Source: SPDF01 sp963699825
GTDB lineage: Bacteria; Gemmatimonadota; Gemmatimonadetes; Gemmatimonadales; GWC2-71-9
Length of the DNA stretch: 64,000 nucleotides
Reading direction: 5' to 3'
NCBI GenBank assembly: GCA_963699825.1
Contig: CAVOVI010000001.1
Span: forward strand, 248,001 to 312,000
The notes below the pieces were generated by a model that did not search any database, was not told the DNA's origin, and worked only from the letters and a program-made list of their open reading frames with translations. The position numbers and the translations under genes are program-made. Of the stretch, positions 35,091 to 45,223 are shown piece by piece (the first letter of the stretch is position 1; the number at the start of each line of letters is the position of its first letter).

Positions 35091-35118
35091 TTGACATCGG
35101 GCCTATTCGGGTTACGTT
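35091..35118 (+). promoter_or_regulatory. groESL promoter
   Basis: -35 TTGACA (35091-35096, perfect), 16-bp spacer, -10 TACGTT (35113-35118). TACGTT also serves as -10 for the roadblock gene. It lies between the two CIRCE elements, so HrcA could block RNA polymerase from both sides. Confidence 0.6.
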
Positions 35119-35127
35119 TCCGGTGTT

Positions 35128-35154
35128 CTGGCACTCAGCGGCATAGAGTGCTAA
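35128..35154. promoter_or_regulatory. CIRCE operator 2 (downstream), HrcA site
   Basis: CTGGCACTC (35128-35136), 9-bp spacer, GAGTGCTAA (35146-35154). The right half is perfect and the left matches at seven of nine positions. It sits just after the expected transcription start, the usual CIRCE position. Confidence 0.85.
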
Positions 35155-35209
35155 TCCAATGCAGCACAATAGTTTACACCACCACATTTCACGTTGCTGG
35201 AGGCAGGAA

Positions 35210-35524
35210 ATGTCCACTGCGACAAAGAGCAAGACGAAGGTGAGCATCAAGCCGCTCGAGGATCGCGTCGTCATCATGCCGTCCGACGAAGCTGAGAGCA
35301 TGCGCGGCGGGCTGTACATCCCCGACACCGCCAAGGAAAAGCCGACCCAGGGTTCCGTGATCGCCGTCGGCCCGGGCCGGATGGACAAGGGCGCGCGGGT
35401 CCCGATGGACCTGGCGGTGGGTGACAAGGTCATCTATGGCAAGTACAGCGGCACGCCGTTCCAGCTCGGCGACGACGAAGTCATCATCATCAAGGCCTCG
35501 GACATCCTCGCCAAGATTGGCTGA
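35210..35524 (+). CDS. groES: Co-chaperonin GroES
   Basis: The heptameric lid of the GroEL chamber. KVSIKPLEDRVVIMPSDEAE opens the fold, the mobile loop is SMRGGLYIPDTAKEKPTQG, and the dome/C-terminus is DDEVIIIKASDILAKIG. 104 aa from ATG 35210, which follows GGAGGCAGG; an in-frame ATG at 35159 is upstream of this and inside the CIRCE-promoter leader, so it is rejected. Regulated by HrcA through the CIRCE elements. Confidence 0.95.
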   Translation: MSTATKSKTKVSIKPLEDRVVIMPSDEAESMRGGLYIPDTAKEKPTQGSVIAVGPGRMDKGARVPMDLAVGDKVIYGKYSGTPFQLGDDEVIIIKASDILAKIG

Positions 35525-35557
35525 GCGTCCGTAACACATTCCAGGAGATTCGCGACC

Positions 35558-37192
<1,635 letters not shown>

Positions 37193-37217
37193 TCCCGACC
37201 GGCATCGCAGGACGAGG

Positions 37218-37250
37218 CGGGCGCACAGTCGGTGCGCCCGTTTTGTCTTT
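37218..37250 (+). terminator. Rho-independent terminator of groESL
   Basis: CGGGCGCAC-agtcg-GTGCGCCCG followed by TTTTGTCTTT. A 9-bp stem, 5-nt loop and a T tract 26 bp after the groEL stop. Confidence 0.9.
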
Positions 37251-37299
37251 CTGTTATTCTTGAAGGTGCAGTACCGACCCTAACCAGGTAGTTCACACT

Positions 37300-37686
37300 A
37301 TGCGCTTTGGAATTCTCGTGCTCGCCGCCGCCCTGGTTCCTGTGGGCGCCGCGGCTCAGAGCAAGCCCGCACCCGCCCCGGCGGTGGAAGGGACCTGGCA
37401 GGTGGACGCCTCCTCCGTGGCCGGCAAGGGCCCGCGGGAAGTGATCATTCGGTCCGACAGCAGCGCCTCGTGGGGCAAGGAAACGGTTCGCTGGCGCCTT
37501 CCCGAGGCGAACCGCATCATGATTGCCCTTGGCGGCGAGTGGGAGACGTACCGGATGAAACTCAAGGGTGACAAACTGACCCTCTCCGGCGGAGACCTCA
37601 GCGAGCCCATCACCCTCAAGCGGACGGGACCGCCTTCGGCCCGGCCGGACACCGTCCCGGTACCGCCCGATCCCGATACGGAATAG
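37300..37686 (+). CDS. Small exported beta protein, unknown function
   Basis: 128 aa. A short signal peptide (LVLAAALVPVGAAAQ) is followed by a lipocalin-like beta core: GTWQVDASSVAGKGPREVII, SSASWGKETVRWRLPEANRI, GEWETYRMKLKGDKLTLSGG. The tail is Pro/Asp-rich (PDTVPVPPDPDTE). Proteins with a GTW...KGDKLTLSGG pattern often report or carry small ligands, but no named family is claimed. It is followed by a terminator. Confidence 0.6.
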   Translation: MRFGILVLAAALVPVGAAAQSKPAPAPAVEGTWQVDASSVAGKGPREVIIRSDSSASWGKETVRWRLPEANRIMIALGGEWETYRMKLKGDKLTLSGGDLSEPITLKRTGPPSARPDTVPVPPDPDTE

Positions 37687-37720
37687 CCCTTCCCGAACGC
37701 CGCGATCCGCAAGAGACCGC

Positions 37721-37751
37721 AGGGGGGCGACCAGCTGGTCTGCCCCCCTTT
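37721..37751 (+). terminator. Terminator of the 37300 gene
   Basis: AGGGGGGCGACC-agct-GGTC, one bulged T, then GCCCCCCT, followed by TTGG. A 12-bp stem with one bulge 35 bp after the stop. Confidence 0.7.
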
Positions 37752-37906
37752 GGCGTGCCCGTAAAGTCATGAGCACCAGGTATTTGGGTCCTCCTCGCGA
37801 TCTCTTCCGGTCTGCCGGAATCGTACTTGCATGGCTCTGGCGTATCCGCCGTCGCGGACGACTGCGCACCTGCCTGTCGCCCGTGCGACCCACGCTGGAG
37901 GAATTC

Positions 37907-38560
37907 ATGCTTCGCCTTCGTCACTTCACGGCGGCCGCGCTGTTCACGGTCGCAGTTGCCGCGCCCGTGAACGGCCAAGTCTCGTTCAGTCCGACCATCG
38001 GCGCGTATCTGCCGACGTCGAACATCGCCGACGTCGTCGTCGGAACCGACAGCATCGCGAATTTCAAGCAGGATGTCGGACTCGCTCTCGGCGCCAACCT
38101 TGGCGTGGGCCTCAGCTCCCGCGTCGGGCTGATGTTCGCCGGCTCCTATGTACCAAGCCAGTTGAGCGGGACCATCGGCGGCGACGGCTCATGGTCACAG
38201 TCGGACGCCAACCTCTTCTTCGGGAACGCCAACGTCACGGTCTATCTCATCAAGCCCACCAGTCCGGTCTGGATCTCGCTCAGCGGCGGCGGGAGTGTGG
38301 TCAGTCGAAGCGGGCAGGCCTATGACGGCTGGAGCGGCACAACGGACTTCGGTGGGCTCGCCGGCGCGACCATCGGCTTCAATCTCGGCATCGTGAGCCT
38401 CAACGTCTCGGCGACCGACTACATCTACGGCGCGCAATTCACGAACGGCCCCGTGGAGACCCAGGAAATGCGGCAGAACGACATCCTCCTCGGCCTCGGT
38501 CTCGGTATTCCGCTCGGCGCGAAGAAACCGCAGGCGACGACCCAGGCGTTCCAGCAGTAG
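37907..38560 (+). CDS. Outer-membrane beta-barrel-like protein, unknown function
   Basis: 217 aa. Signal peptide LRHFTAAALFTVAVAAPVNG, then alternating strands typical of an 8-stranded barrel: VSFSPTIGAYLPTSNIADVV, GVGLSSRVGLMFAGSYVPSQ, NLFFGNANVTVYLIKPT, VWISLSGGGSVVSRSGQ. It ends in a short Gln-rich tail. The start ATG 37907 follows GGAGG by 5 nt. It is followed by a strong terminator. Function is not recognised. Confidence 0.65.
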   Translation: MLRLRHFTAAALFTVAVAAPVNGQVSFSPTIGAYLPTSNIADVVVGTDSIANFKQDVGLALGANLGVGLSSRVGLMFAGSYVPSQLSGTIGGDGSWSQSDANLFFGNANVTVYLIKPTSPVWISLSGGGSVVSRSGQAYDGWSGTTDFGGLAGATIGFNLGIVSLNVSATDYIYGAQFTNGPVETQEMRQNDILLGLGLGIPLGAKKPQATTQAFQQ

Positions 38561-38584
38561 GCTGAGTCACACAGGGATACACGG

Positions 38585-38618
38585 CGGGGGCGACCAAGGT
38601 GGTCGCCCCCGTTTTGTG
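38585..38618 (+). terminator. Rho-independent terminator after the 37907 gene
   Basis: CGGGGGCGACC-aaggt... stem pairing 38585-38595 with 38601-38611, followed by TTTTGTGTGT. An 11-bp perfect stem. Confidence 0.85.
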
Positions 38619-38676
38619 TGTCTGTCCGAAATTGCTTCGGCTCCTGCGCGTCCACGCACTGACAGAAGAGCAGGCG

Positions 38677-39483
38677 TCAGCCAAGCGAGAGCGTGGCCTG
38701 CGTGATCTTCGGCTCAAAGGTGAAGGGACCGGTGGCCTCGTTCTGTCCGGCCACGTGGAGGCCGCCGGTGAACCCCGCCGCTTCGAGCGCGGGAGCCACG
38801 GCGGCGTGGGCGTGATCTGGCGTGTTGCAGCGCGCGCTGAGGTGGGCCAGTACGACGACGGCGAGTTCGGCGTGAACCAGGTCGGCGAGCAGCTCCGCCG
38901 CCACGCGGTTCGAGAGATGCCCGCCGGCGCCCGCGATTCGCTGCTGGACCACAGGCGGGTAGCCGCTGGTCCGCAACAACACGTCGTCGTGGTTTGCTTC
39001 AAGCACCAGCGCGGTGCGTTCCCGGAGCAGATAGCGAACCGCGGCCGTCGGGCGGCCGAGATCGTACGCGACCCCGACACTGGCCGACGGGGTGGAGATG
39101 GCGAGCGCGACGGGCTCCATCGCGTCATGGCTGGTCTCGGCGGATTCGATGCGGAAGGGCCCCAGCTCCACCACCGTCGTCATGGAGAGGGGGGCGTGAC
39201 GCGCCTTGCCAAGCTTGGTGCGCAGGCGAGCCCAGGTGCCGCCGCTGCAGACGATGGGCGCGCCGAGGTCGCGTGCGAGGAGCGGGGCACCGGAGGTGTG
39301 ATCGCCATGCTCGTGGGTCAGCGCGATGCCCACGACCCGCTCGAGCGAGACCCCCGCCGCCGCGGCCCGTCGGCGAATTTCCCTGGCGCTGAACCCGACG
39401 TCCACCAGCAGCGTCTCGCCGGCGTGCTCGATGGCGAGGGCGTTCCCCTTGGAACCTGAGCCGAGGACGACGAGGCGGGTCAC
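38677..39483 (-). CDS. MBL-fold metallohydrolase (YycJ/WalJ-like)
   Basis: 268 aa, unbroken. It opens TRLVVLGSGSKGNALAIEHA, the YycJ-type start (SSGSKGNSxx in relatives). The zinc motif is ALTHEHGDHTSGAPLLAR, with later ETSHDAMEPVALAI, LVLEANHDDVLLRTSGYP and LAHLSARCNTPDHA. Members are implicated in DNA repair or cell-wall coordination. It overlaps the next gene's stop by 4 bp, so they form an operon. Confidence 0.85.
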   Translation of the reverse strand: MTRLVVLGSGSKGNALAIEHAGETLLVDVGFSAREIRRRAAAAGVSLERVVGIALTHEHGDHTSGAPLLARDLGAPIVCSGGTWARLRTKLGKARHAPLSMTTVVELGPFRIESAETSHDAMEPVALAISTPSASVGVAYDLGRPTAAVRYLLRERTALVLEANHDDVLLRTSGYPPVVQQRIAGAGGHLSNRVAAELLADLVHAELAVVVLAHLSARCNTPDHAHAAVAPALEAAGFTGGLHVAGQNEATGPFTFEPKITQATLSLG

Positions 39484-40655
39484 GACCCGGAGAGGCGCCG
39501 GTAGGTGGCGGTCAGGGCGGCTGCCCGTTCCGGTGTGAGTTCGACCTGGCGCCGGGGCAGCACGCGTCCGGCGATCTCCAGGAACCCCTCTTCTGTGACG
39601 CGCTCACTTCCCGCGACACCCCAGGCGAACGGCGGTACCCACTTCGGTACGGCGCCTCCGAAGACGTTGGCGCCCGCCCCGATGATGGTCCCGGTGCTCA
39701 GCATCGTGCCGATCGCCGTCTTGGCGTGGTCGCCGATCAGGCTGCCGAGAAACTGGCGGCCCGTCTCGATGCGGTCGCCCGCGGGTTCGAGCCGGATCTC
39801 GCCGTAGGTGTTCTTCAGGTTCGAGGTCGTCGTACCGGCGCCGAGGTTGACCCACGCCCCGATCACGCTGTGCCCCACGAATCCGTCGTGTGCCTTGTTG
39901 ACGTAGCCGTGGAAGACCGAGGCGGCGACTTCGCCGCGGACCCGACATTGGGGCCCGAGGACCGAGCCGCGCACATCCCCACCGAAGATGATCGTCTGCG
40001 GTCCCACATACAGCGGGCCCTCGAGGCGAGTGCCGCTCCGAACCTGGGCGGCTTCATCGATGATGATTCCTCCCCCGCGGGTGTCGAAGACGACGCCAGG
40101 CTCGACGAACCCGCCCAGTATCACGACCTCCGACGGCTCCCCGATGACGATCGAGCCGCCCGGGAGGTCATCGCCCCGGTTGGCGAGCAGGTCGGCGCAG
40201 TCCGCGGGGAGGAGATGCTCCAGCGCCGTCAGGATGTCATGCGCCCCATGCAGCAGGAGGCCGTCGAGTTCCTGGGCCTCGCCCTCGTCGTTGGGAGATT
40301 CCCATCGTTCCCCTTCCGGAACGATCCAGGCGATCGTCTCCCCCTCGTGGGTGAGCCGGCGGGCGTCCGGGTCGATGTCGATCGGCTCTCCGGAGGGTAC
40401 GAACCAGCTGGCGGCCACGATGCACGGCCCTTCGACGGGGGCCATCGGCTCGACGGGGGCTTCCATGCCCTCGAAGAACCCTGCGCAGTGATCGCCGAGG
40501 ATGGTGGACGTCTCGGCGTCGAGAATCCCCTCCCATCGTTCCCGGATCGGCCAGATTCCAGCGCGCAGCTCCGCGATGGGCCGGGCTCCGGCGAAGGGCG
40601 CCCATGCGGCGCCGGGGGCGATCGGTTCGAGGAGGTAGAGCGGCCGGTCAGACAT
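39480..40655 (-). CDS. GlmU-like putative sugar nucleotidyltransferase
   Basis: 391 aa from ATG 40655; a longer in-frame start at 40706 would run into manC. The N-terminus (LYLLEPIAPGAAWAPFAGAR, PIAELRAGIWPIRERWEG) has the shape of a degenerate nucleotidyltransferase without a normal GxGTRM loop. The C-terminal part is a left-handed beta-helix built of hexapeptide repeats (SVIGAWVNLGAGTTTSNLKN, GDHAKTAIGTMLSTGTIIGA) like GlmU's acyltransferase domain. This combination is found in Bacteroidetes-type GlmU-family proteins. Substrate unknown. It overlaps manC by 8 bp, suggesting a joint role in nucleotide sugars. Confidence 0.72.
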   Translation of the reverse strand: MSDRPLYLLEPIAPGAAWAPFAGARPIAELRAGIWPIRERWEGILDAETSTILGDHCAGFFEGMEAPVEPMAPVEGPCIVAASWFVPSGEPIDIDPDARRLTHEGETIAWIVPEGERWESPNDEGEAQELDGLLLHGAHDILTALEHLLPADCADLLANRGDDLPGGSIVIGEPSEVVILGGFVEPGVVFDTRGGGIIIDEAAQVRSGTRLEGPLYVGPQTIIFGGDVRGSVLGPQCRVRGEVAASVFHGYVNKAHDGFVGHSVIGAWVNLGAGTTTSNLKNTYGEIRLEPAGDRIETGRQFLGSLIGDHAKTAIGTMLSTGTIIGAGANVFGGAVPKWVPPFAWGVAGSERVTEEGFLEIAGRVLPRRQVELTPERAAALTATYRRLSGS

Positions 40656-41674
40656 CACGAACCTCGGGGGGCAGGGTATCGAGCGCTTCCTTGAGCCGAG
40701 AGGCATCGGCGCGGTTCATCACGAGGACTCTCCCGTTGGCGCGCACCACGACGATGTCACGCACGCCAAAGAGCACGATCGGCTCACCGTCGCTCCAGGC
40801 GATGCAGTCTGCCGCATCGTGGGCGTGCACCGGACCGACGAGCACGTTGTCGCCGCTGCCATGTTCCCGGACGCGAGCCAGCGCTTCCCAGGTGCCGACG
40901 TCATCCCAGTGAAAGGCACCCTTCACGACCGCCACGGCGTTGCTCCGTTCGAGCACGCCGACGTCGATCGAGACCGGAGTCACCATCGTGAAGAAGCGTG
41001 CGACGTCGCCGGCGTCGAGCGCCGCCAACGCGACGGAGAGCTCGGGGGTGTGCCGCTCGACCTCCGCTCGCAGGCGGCTCGCCGTCCAGGCGAAGAGCCC
41101 GCTGTTCCAGAGAGCGCCGGCCGCGATCAAGTCGAGTGCGCGCGCGGCATCAGGTTTTTCGACGAACCGCGCCACGCGGCGCGCCGTGCCGTCGAGCTCG
41201 GGGCCGGGCACGATGTAGCCATACCCGGTCTCCGGGCGCGACGGGACCATGCCGACGGTGACCAGGCGATCGTGCGTCCGCGCACTCTCGAGCGCGGCGA
41301 CGGCGGTGCCGCGAAACGCCTCAGGATCCCGAATGACCCAATCGGCGTGGAGGGAGAGGACCTCGGCGTCCGGGTCGCGTCGTTGTGCTTCCAGGGTAGC
41401 CCAGAGGAGGGCCGGACCGGTGGAGGCGGCGCGCGGTTCGATGAGGATGTTCTCAGGCGGGATGGGCAGCGCCTTCCCCAGCGGCCCCGCCAGCGCTTCC
41501 CCGGTCACCACAAGGATGTGTGACGGCTCCACGAGGCCGGCGAGCCGATCGATCGCCTCCTCGCGCGGTGGAGCGCGGCCCTGCCAGTGGGAGGAGCTGC
41601 TTTGGGTGTGACGGCGTGCTCAGCGGCCAGAACCGTGTCCCGGAGCCGCCGGCGAGGAGGACGGCCCACCTCAT
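40648..41674 (-). CDS. manC: Mannose-1-phosphate guanylyltransferase, frame-broken
   Basis: Makes GDP-mannose for polysaccharides and glycoconjugates. It starts RWAVLLAGGSGTRFWPLSTP, the GMP-transferase loop, then PKQLLPLAG. One extra base near 41577 (GCG|C Ala) connects to EEAIDRLAGLVEPSHILVVT. ENILIEPRAASTGPALLWAT, VEKPDAARALDLIAAGALWN and VLERSNAVAVVKGAFHWDDV follow, as in ManC. Repaired length is about 342 aa. There is no C-terminal isomerase domain, so this is the monofunctional form. Confidence 0.88.
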
Positions 41675-41737
41675 CGAGTGTGGTTCCTCGGGGCGCGGTC
41701 GGAATGCAAGAGGGTCATGGAGCGGGTACCTGGCGCT

Positions 41738-42088
41738 TCAGAGGAGCGCGGCAAGGGCGTCGGCGTCAGCGGACAATGCGAAGAGGAGGGTGCCGACGTT
41801 GACATCCCGCCGGACGAGGAGCAGGAGCGAGGCGTCGTCGCGAACCGGGTGGATGACGACACGGCCGGATTCATACTCGATCACGCCGATCTGGAGCTTT
41901 CCCTGGCGGGTGCTGGCGCCGAGCTGCGCGAGCTGCCGCAGCGCGGCTGACCCGACCGCCGCGAGTTCGTCCGCGGCAGCGTCATTCCCGGCCTGCGCGA
42001 CAGAGAGGCCGTCGTCACTCAGCACCAGCACGCCGAGCACGCCGGGGCGCGCTGCGAGGTCGTCCAGGAGGCTTGAAAGTGCGGACAT
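41738..42088 (-). CDS. Roadblock/LC7-domain protein
   Basis: 116 aa from ATG 42088 (MSALSSLLDDLAARPGVLGV). The roadblock fold shows LGVLVLSDDGLSVAQAG, AAVGSAALRQLAQLG, IGVIEYESGRVVIHPVRDDA and LLLLVRRDVNVGTLLFAL. Such proteins usually regulate small GTPases (MglA/B type) or act in motility and polarity; no GTPase gene is adjacent. Its own promoter is at 42125-42153. Confidence 0.8.
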   Translation of the reverse strand: MSALSSLLDDLAARPGVLGVLVLSDDGLSVAQAGNDAAADELAAVGSAALRQLAQLGASTRQGKLQIGVIEYESGRVVIHPVRDDASLLLLVRRDVNVGTLLFALSADADALAALL

Positions 42089-42124
42089 TCGGTGGGCTCC
42101 GGCGCGGGGGTTCGAGGCCCGCTG

Positions 42125-42153
42125 AACGTAGGCGGCGACTGGAGCGAAGTCAA
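42125..42153 (-). promoter_or_regulatory. Promoter of the roadblock gene
   Basis: Minus-strand -35 TTGACT (42153-42148), 17-bp spacer, -10 TACGTT (42130-42125), about 37 bp upstream of the ATG. Confidence 0.6.
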
Positions 42154-42167
42154 GAAACCACGGTGGG

Positions 42168-42196
42168 TTGACCCACTTCATCCCCGTTGGTAACCT
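42168..42196 (+). promoter_or_regulatory. Promoter of the 42206 lipoprotein gene (near-leaderless)
   Basis: -35 TTGACC (42168-42173), 17-bp spacer, -10 TAACCT (42191-42196). The ATG follows only 9 bp after the -10, so the predicted transcript starts within a few bases of the start codon. No Shine-Dalgarno is present. Confidence 0.6.
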
Positions 42197-42205
42197 TCCA
42201 TTCTT

Positions 42206-42772
42206 ATGCGCCTTTCATACCTGCTTTCCGCCCTTGTGGCCGCTGCGGCGTTTTCCGCCTGCAGCAACGACGTCAATTTGGCGCCGGCGTCCATTCCGAA
42301 CGTGGTGGACACCTTTACGATCGGGGCGCTGACCAGTTCGCCGGTGTCAGTTCCAAGCGCCTATTCGGTCGCCGATGGAAATGTGGTGCGGACCGACATC
42401 ACCTCCGCATTCGACTTCGCCTATGACGTCAACGCCTCAGGCGAGCATGTGCTGCTCACCCTCGAGGTACTGCGGCTCGTCAACACGAACGGTTCCGGCC
42501 CCGGGATGCAGTACACGTCGAAAGCGTTTGACCAGCTCAGCCAGGCTCCCTCGAACGGGTGGATCACCAACGACACGATCAAGGTCGATTCCGGGTCGGT
42601 GCTTCTCCTCCGCTCGCGCATCATCTGCGGCGGACTCGGCGTCCCGCTCTACGGGAAGATGGAGGTTCTCTCCATCGACGACACGCCCGGAAACCGGACC
42701 ATGACGTTCAAGGCGCTCGCCAACGAGAACTGCGGCTACAAGAGCTTGGTCCCCGGGCTTCCGAGGGACTGA
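42206..42772 (+). CDS. Lipoprotein, unknown function
   Basis: 188 aa. Signal LSYLLSALVAAAAFSACSND with a FSAC lipobox. The mature part is beta-rich (VVDTFTIGALTSSPVSVPSA, FDFAYDVNASGEHVLLTLEV, GVPLYGKMEVLSIDDTPGNR) with two Cys near the end (IICGG, NENCGYKSLVPG) that may pair. No family is recognised. It ends 4 bp before serS. Confidence 0.6.
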   Translation: MRLSYLLSALVAAAAFSACSNDVNLAPASIPNVVDTFTIGALTSSPVSVPSAYSVADGNVVRTDITSAFDFAYDVNASGEHVLLTLEVLRLVNTNGSGPGMQYTSKAFDQLSQAPSNGWITNDTIKVDSGSVLLLRSRIICGGLGVPLYGKMEVLSIDDTPGNRTMTFKALANENCGYKSLVPGLPRD

Positions 42773-42776
42773 GGCC

Positions 42777-44061
42777 GTGATTGACCTCCGGCAGTTGCGA
42801 CAGGACCCCGACGGCGTGCGGAGCCGGCTGGCCCGGCGGCTCGATCCATCGGTCGACGCCTTGCTTGAAGAAATCCTCGCGCTCGACGTGCGGCGCCGAG
42901 CAATTCTCTCCCGCGCCGAATCCCTGAAAGCAGAGCGAAACAAGGCGACCGAAGAGGTGGCGCGTCGCAAGCGGGCCAAGGAGCCCGCCGAAGATCTGAT
43001 GGCCGACCTGCGCGCCTCGGGTGAGGAGGTCCGGGTCCTCGACGCCGAACTGCGGGACATCGAGACGGCGCTGGAGGCCCGTGCCCTCGAGGTACCGAAC
43101 CCGCCATCGGCAGAGTGCCCCGACGGCGATGCCGGCGCCAACGCCGTCATCCGGTCCTGGGGCACGGTGCCGCAGTTCGCGTTCGAAGCCCGACCCGCAC
43201 TGGGAGCTCGGCGAGCGCCTCGGCATTCTCGACCTGCCTCGCGGGGCGAAGCTGTCGGGCAGCGGGTTCCCCGTCTTCGTCGGCCTCGGCGCCCGCCTGG
43301 TGCGCGCCCTCGAGAATTTCATGCTCGACCTGCACACGCGCGAGCATGGGTACGTCGAAGTGGCCCCGCCACTCGTGCTCAACCGCGCCAGCCTGCTCGG
43401 CACGGGACAGCTTCCCAAGTTCGAGGAAGACCTCTACAGCATCGAGCGTGACGAGCTCTACCTGTTGCCGACGGCCGAGGTGCCGGTCACGAATCTCCAT
43501 CGGGACGAGATCCTCGACGGTGCCTCACTCCCTATCGGCTACGTGGCCAGCACCCCCTGCTTCCGTCGGGAGGCCGGCGCGCACGGCAAGGACACACGCG
43601 GATTGATCCGGGTGCACCAGTTCGACAAGGTGGAACTCGTCCGGTTTGTCCGCCCGGAGGACGGTCCGGCGGAGCACGAGCGCATCACCGCTCACGCCGA
43701 AGCTGTCCTGCAGCGTCTCGGCCTGCCGTACCGGGTGCTCTCCCTCGCGGCGGGCGATATCGGGTTCGCCAGCGCCCGCACCCTGGATCTCGAAGTCTGG
43801 GCGGCCGGCGTCAACGGGTGGCTGGAGGTATCGAGCGCTTCGACCTTCACCGATTTCCAGGCGCGCCGGGCCAACATCAGGTTCCGGCCCGAGGCCGGCG
43901 CCAAGCCGGAGTTCGTGCACACGCTGAACGCCAGCGGCCTCGCCTTCCCACGCACCATTATCGCCCTGCTGGAAAACGGTCAGCAGGCGGATGGCTCAGT
44001 CCAGATTCCCGAGGCGCTTGCGCCCTATCTGGGGACCGATCGCCTGGTCCCCCGTGCGTAG
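42777..44061 (+). CDS. serS: Seryl-tRNA synthetase, frame-broken
   Basis: Charges tRNA-Ser; both tRNA-Ser genes seen in this window are its substrates. The N-terminal coiled-coil arm (LDVRRRAILSRAESLKAERN and KRAKEPAEDLMADLRASGEE) is followed by one extra base at 43188 (GAA|G Glu) and PDPHWELGERLGILDLPRGA. Class II motifs: motif 1 region around FVGLGARLVRALENFMLDLH, motif 2 PCFRREAGAHGKDTRGLIRV, motif 3 NASGLAFPRTIIALLENGQQ. Start GTG 42777. Repaired length is about 428 aa. Confidence 0.94.
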
Positions 44062-45223
44062 GGACTCGGTCCGCCGGTTCGCTCCGGGCGTCATCGTCGC
44101 CCTGGCCGTCGGGCTCATTGCCCTGACGGCCGGCACCGGCCTGATGGTCACCCAGCACCTCCAGCAGGACGCCCTCAACATCAGCCGCCTCTACTCCGGT
44201 GTGTTCGCCGGACTGAACGACCCCACCCCCGGGGCCGAAGCCGGCGCCCTCCTGCAACTCGGCGAGCGGGTGCGCCAGCAGGGACTCCCGCTCGTCGTGA
44301 CTGACGGGATGGGGCAGGTGACCGCCTACGCGAACCTGCCATTTCCCGCTGCGCTCGATGACCCCCGCGTCGCGGAGTTCGCGCGGAATCTCGACAAGGT
44401 GAATCCCCCGCTCGTGGAACCGGGGCTGGGGACCGTCCACTTCGGCACGCTGCCCGCCCGCCGCCAACTCGGGCTCCTGGCCCTGCTGCAGGCGCTGACC
44501 GTGGCCGTCATGATCGGGGTGGCGTACTTCGCCTACCGCCACGCGATGTCCTCGCAGCGCGACCGACTCTGGGTGGCGATGGCGCGAGAGGCCGCCCACC
44601 AGATGGGCACGCCGCTGACGAGCCTGCAGGGATGGATCGAGGTCGTCCGGTCTCGCCCGAGTCCGCCGGCGGACCTCGCCGAGCACCTGCAGGCGGACGC
44701 CGAACGGCTGGAGCGTGTGGCACAGCGCTTCGAACGGATCGGCAACCCCGCGCGGCGGGAGCCGATCGGACTCGGCGCGCTCGCCGACAGGGTGGCGGGG
44801 TACTTCCGTCCCCGGTTGCCGCGCCACGCCAATCCCATCGAGTTGCGGGTGGAAGCCGCCGGCGCCGGTCCGACGGTGCTCGGCGACACGATCCTCCTGG
44901 AATGGGCCCTCGAGTCTCTCGTCAAGAACGCGATCGACGCGCTGCGGGGCCGCGCCGGTACGATCATCCTGCGCGTCGAGTCGGAGGGTCGGCACGGCGT
45001 GCTTCGAATCATCGACGACGGCCCCGGGATCGAGGGGAGCATCCGGCGGACGCTCTTTCAGGCGGGCATCTCCACGAAGACCGGCGGGTGGGGCATCGGC
45101 CTGGCCCTCGCGACCAGGGTGGCTCAGGAGGCACACGACGGGAGCCTTTCGCTCGAACCTTCGCCGACCGGCGCCTGCTTTCGTCTTGCGCTCCCGCTCC
45201 AGGACGAGGCTGCCTCCACATGA
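44054..45223 (+). CDS. Membrane sensor histidine kinase
   Basis: 389 aa from GTG 44054, overlapping the serS stop. A first membrane helix (FAPGVIVALAVGLIALTAGTGL), a ~95-residue extracytoplasmic sensor, a second helix (LGLLALLQALTVAVMIGVAY), then H-box AREAAHQMGTPLTSLQGW and ATPase with N-box WALESLVKNAIDAL, G1 DDGPGIEGS, and G2 GGWGIGLALATR. No HAMP or response regulator is nearby, so the partner is unknown (orphan kinase). Its stop overlaps pcrA (ATGA). Confidence 0.88.
   Translation: MRRDSVRRFAPGVIVALAVGLIALTAGTGLMVTQHLQQDALNISRLYSGVFAGLNDPTPGAEAGALLQLGERVRQQGLPLVVTDGMGQVTAYANLPFPAALDDPRVAEFARNLDKVNPPLVEPGLGTVHFGTLPARRQLGLLALLQALTVAVMIGVAYFAYRHAMSSQRDRLWVAMAREAAHQMGTPLTSLQGWIEVVRSRPSPPADLAEHLQADAERLERVAQRFERIGNPARREPIGLGALADRVAGYFRPRLPRHANPIELRVEAAGAGPTVLGDTILLEWALESLVKNAIDALRGRAGTIILRVESEGRHGVLRIIDDGPGIEGSIRRTLFQAGISTKTGGWGIGLALATRVAQEAHDGSLSLEPSPTGACFRLALPLQDEAAST

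Noticed and set aside
35159..35209. groES start at ATG 35159
   Set aside because: It adds an unlikely His-rich leader directly after the CIRCE element; ATG 35210 has a good ribosome-binding site and gives the normal length.
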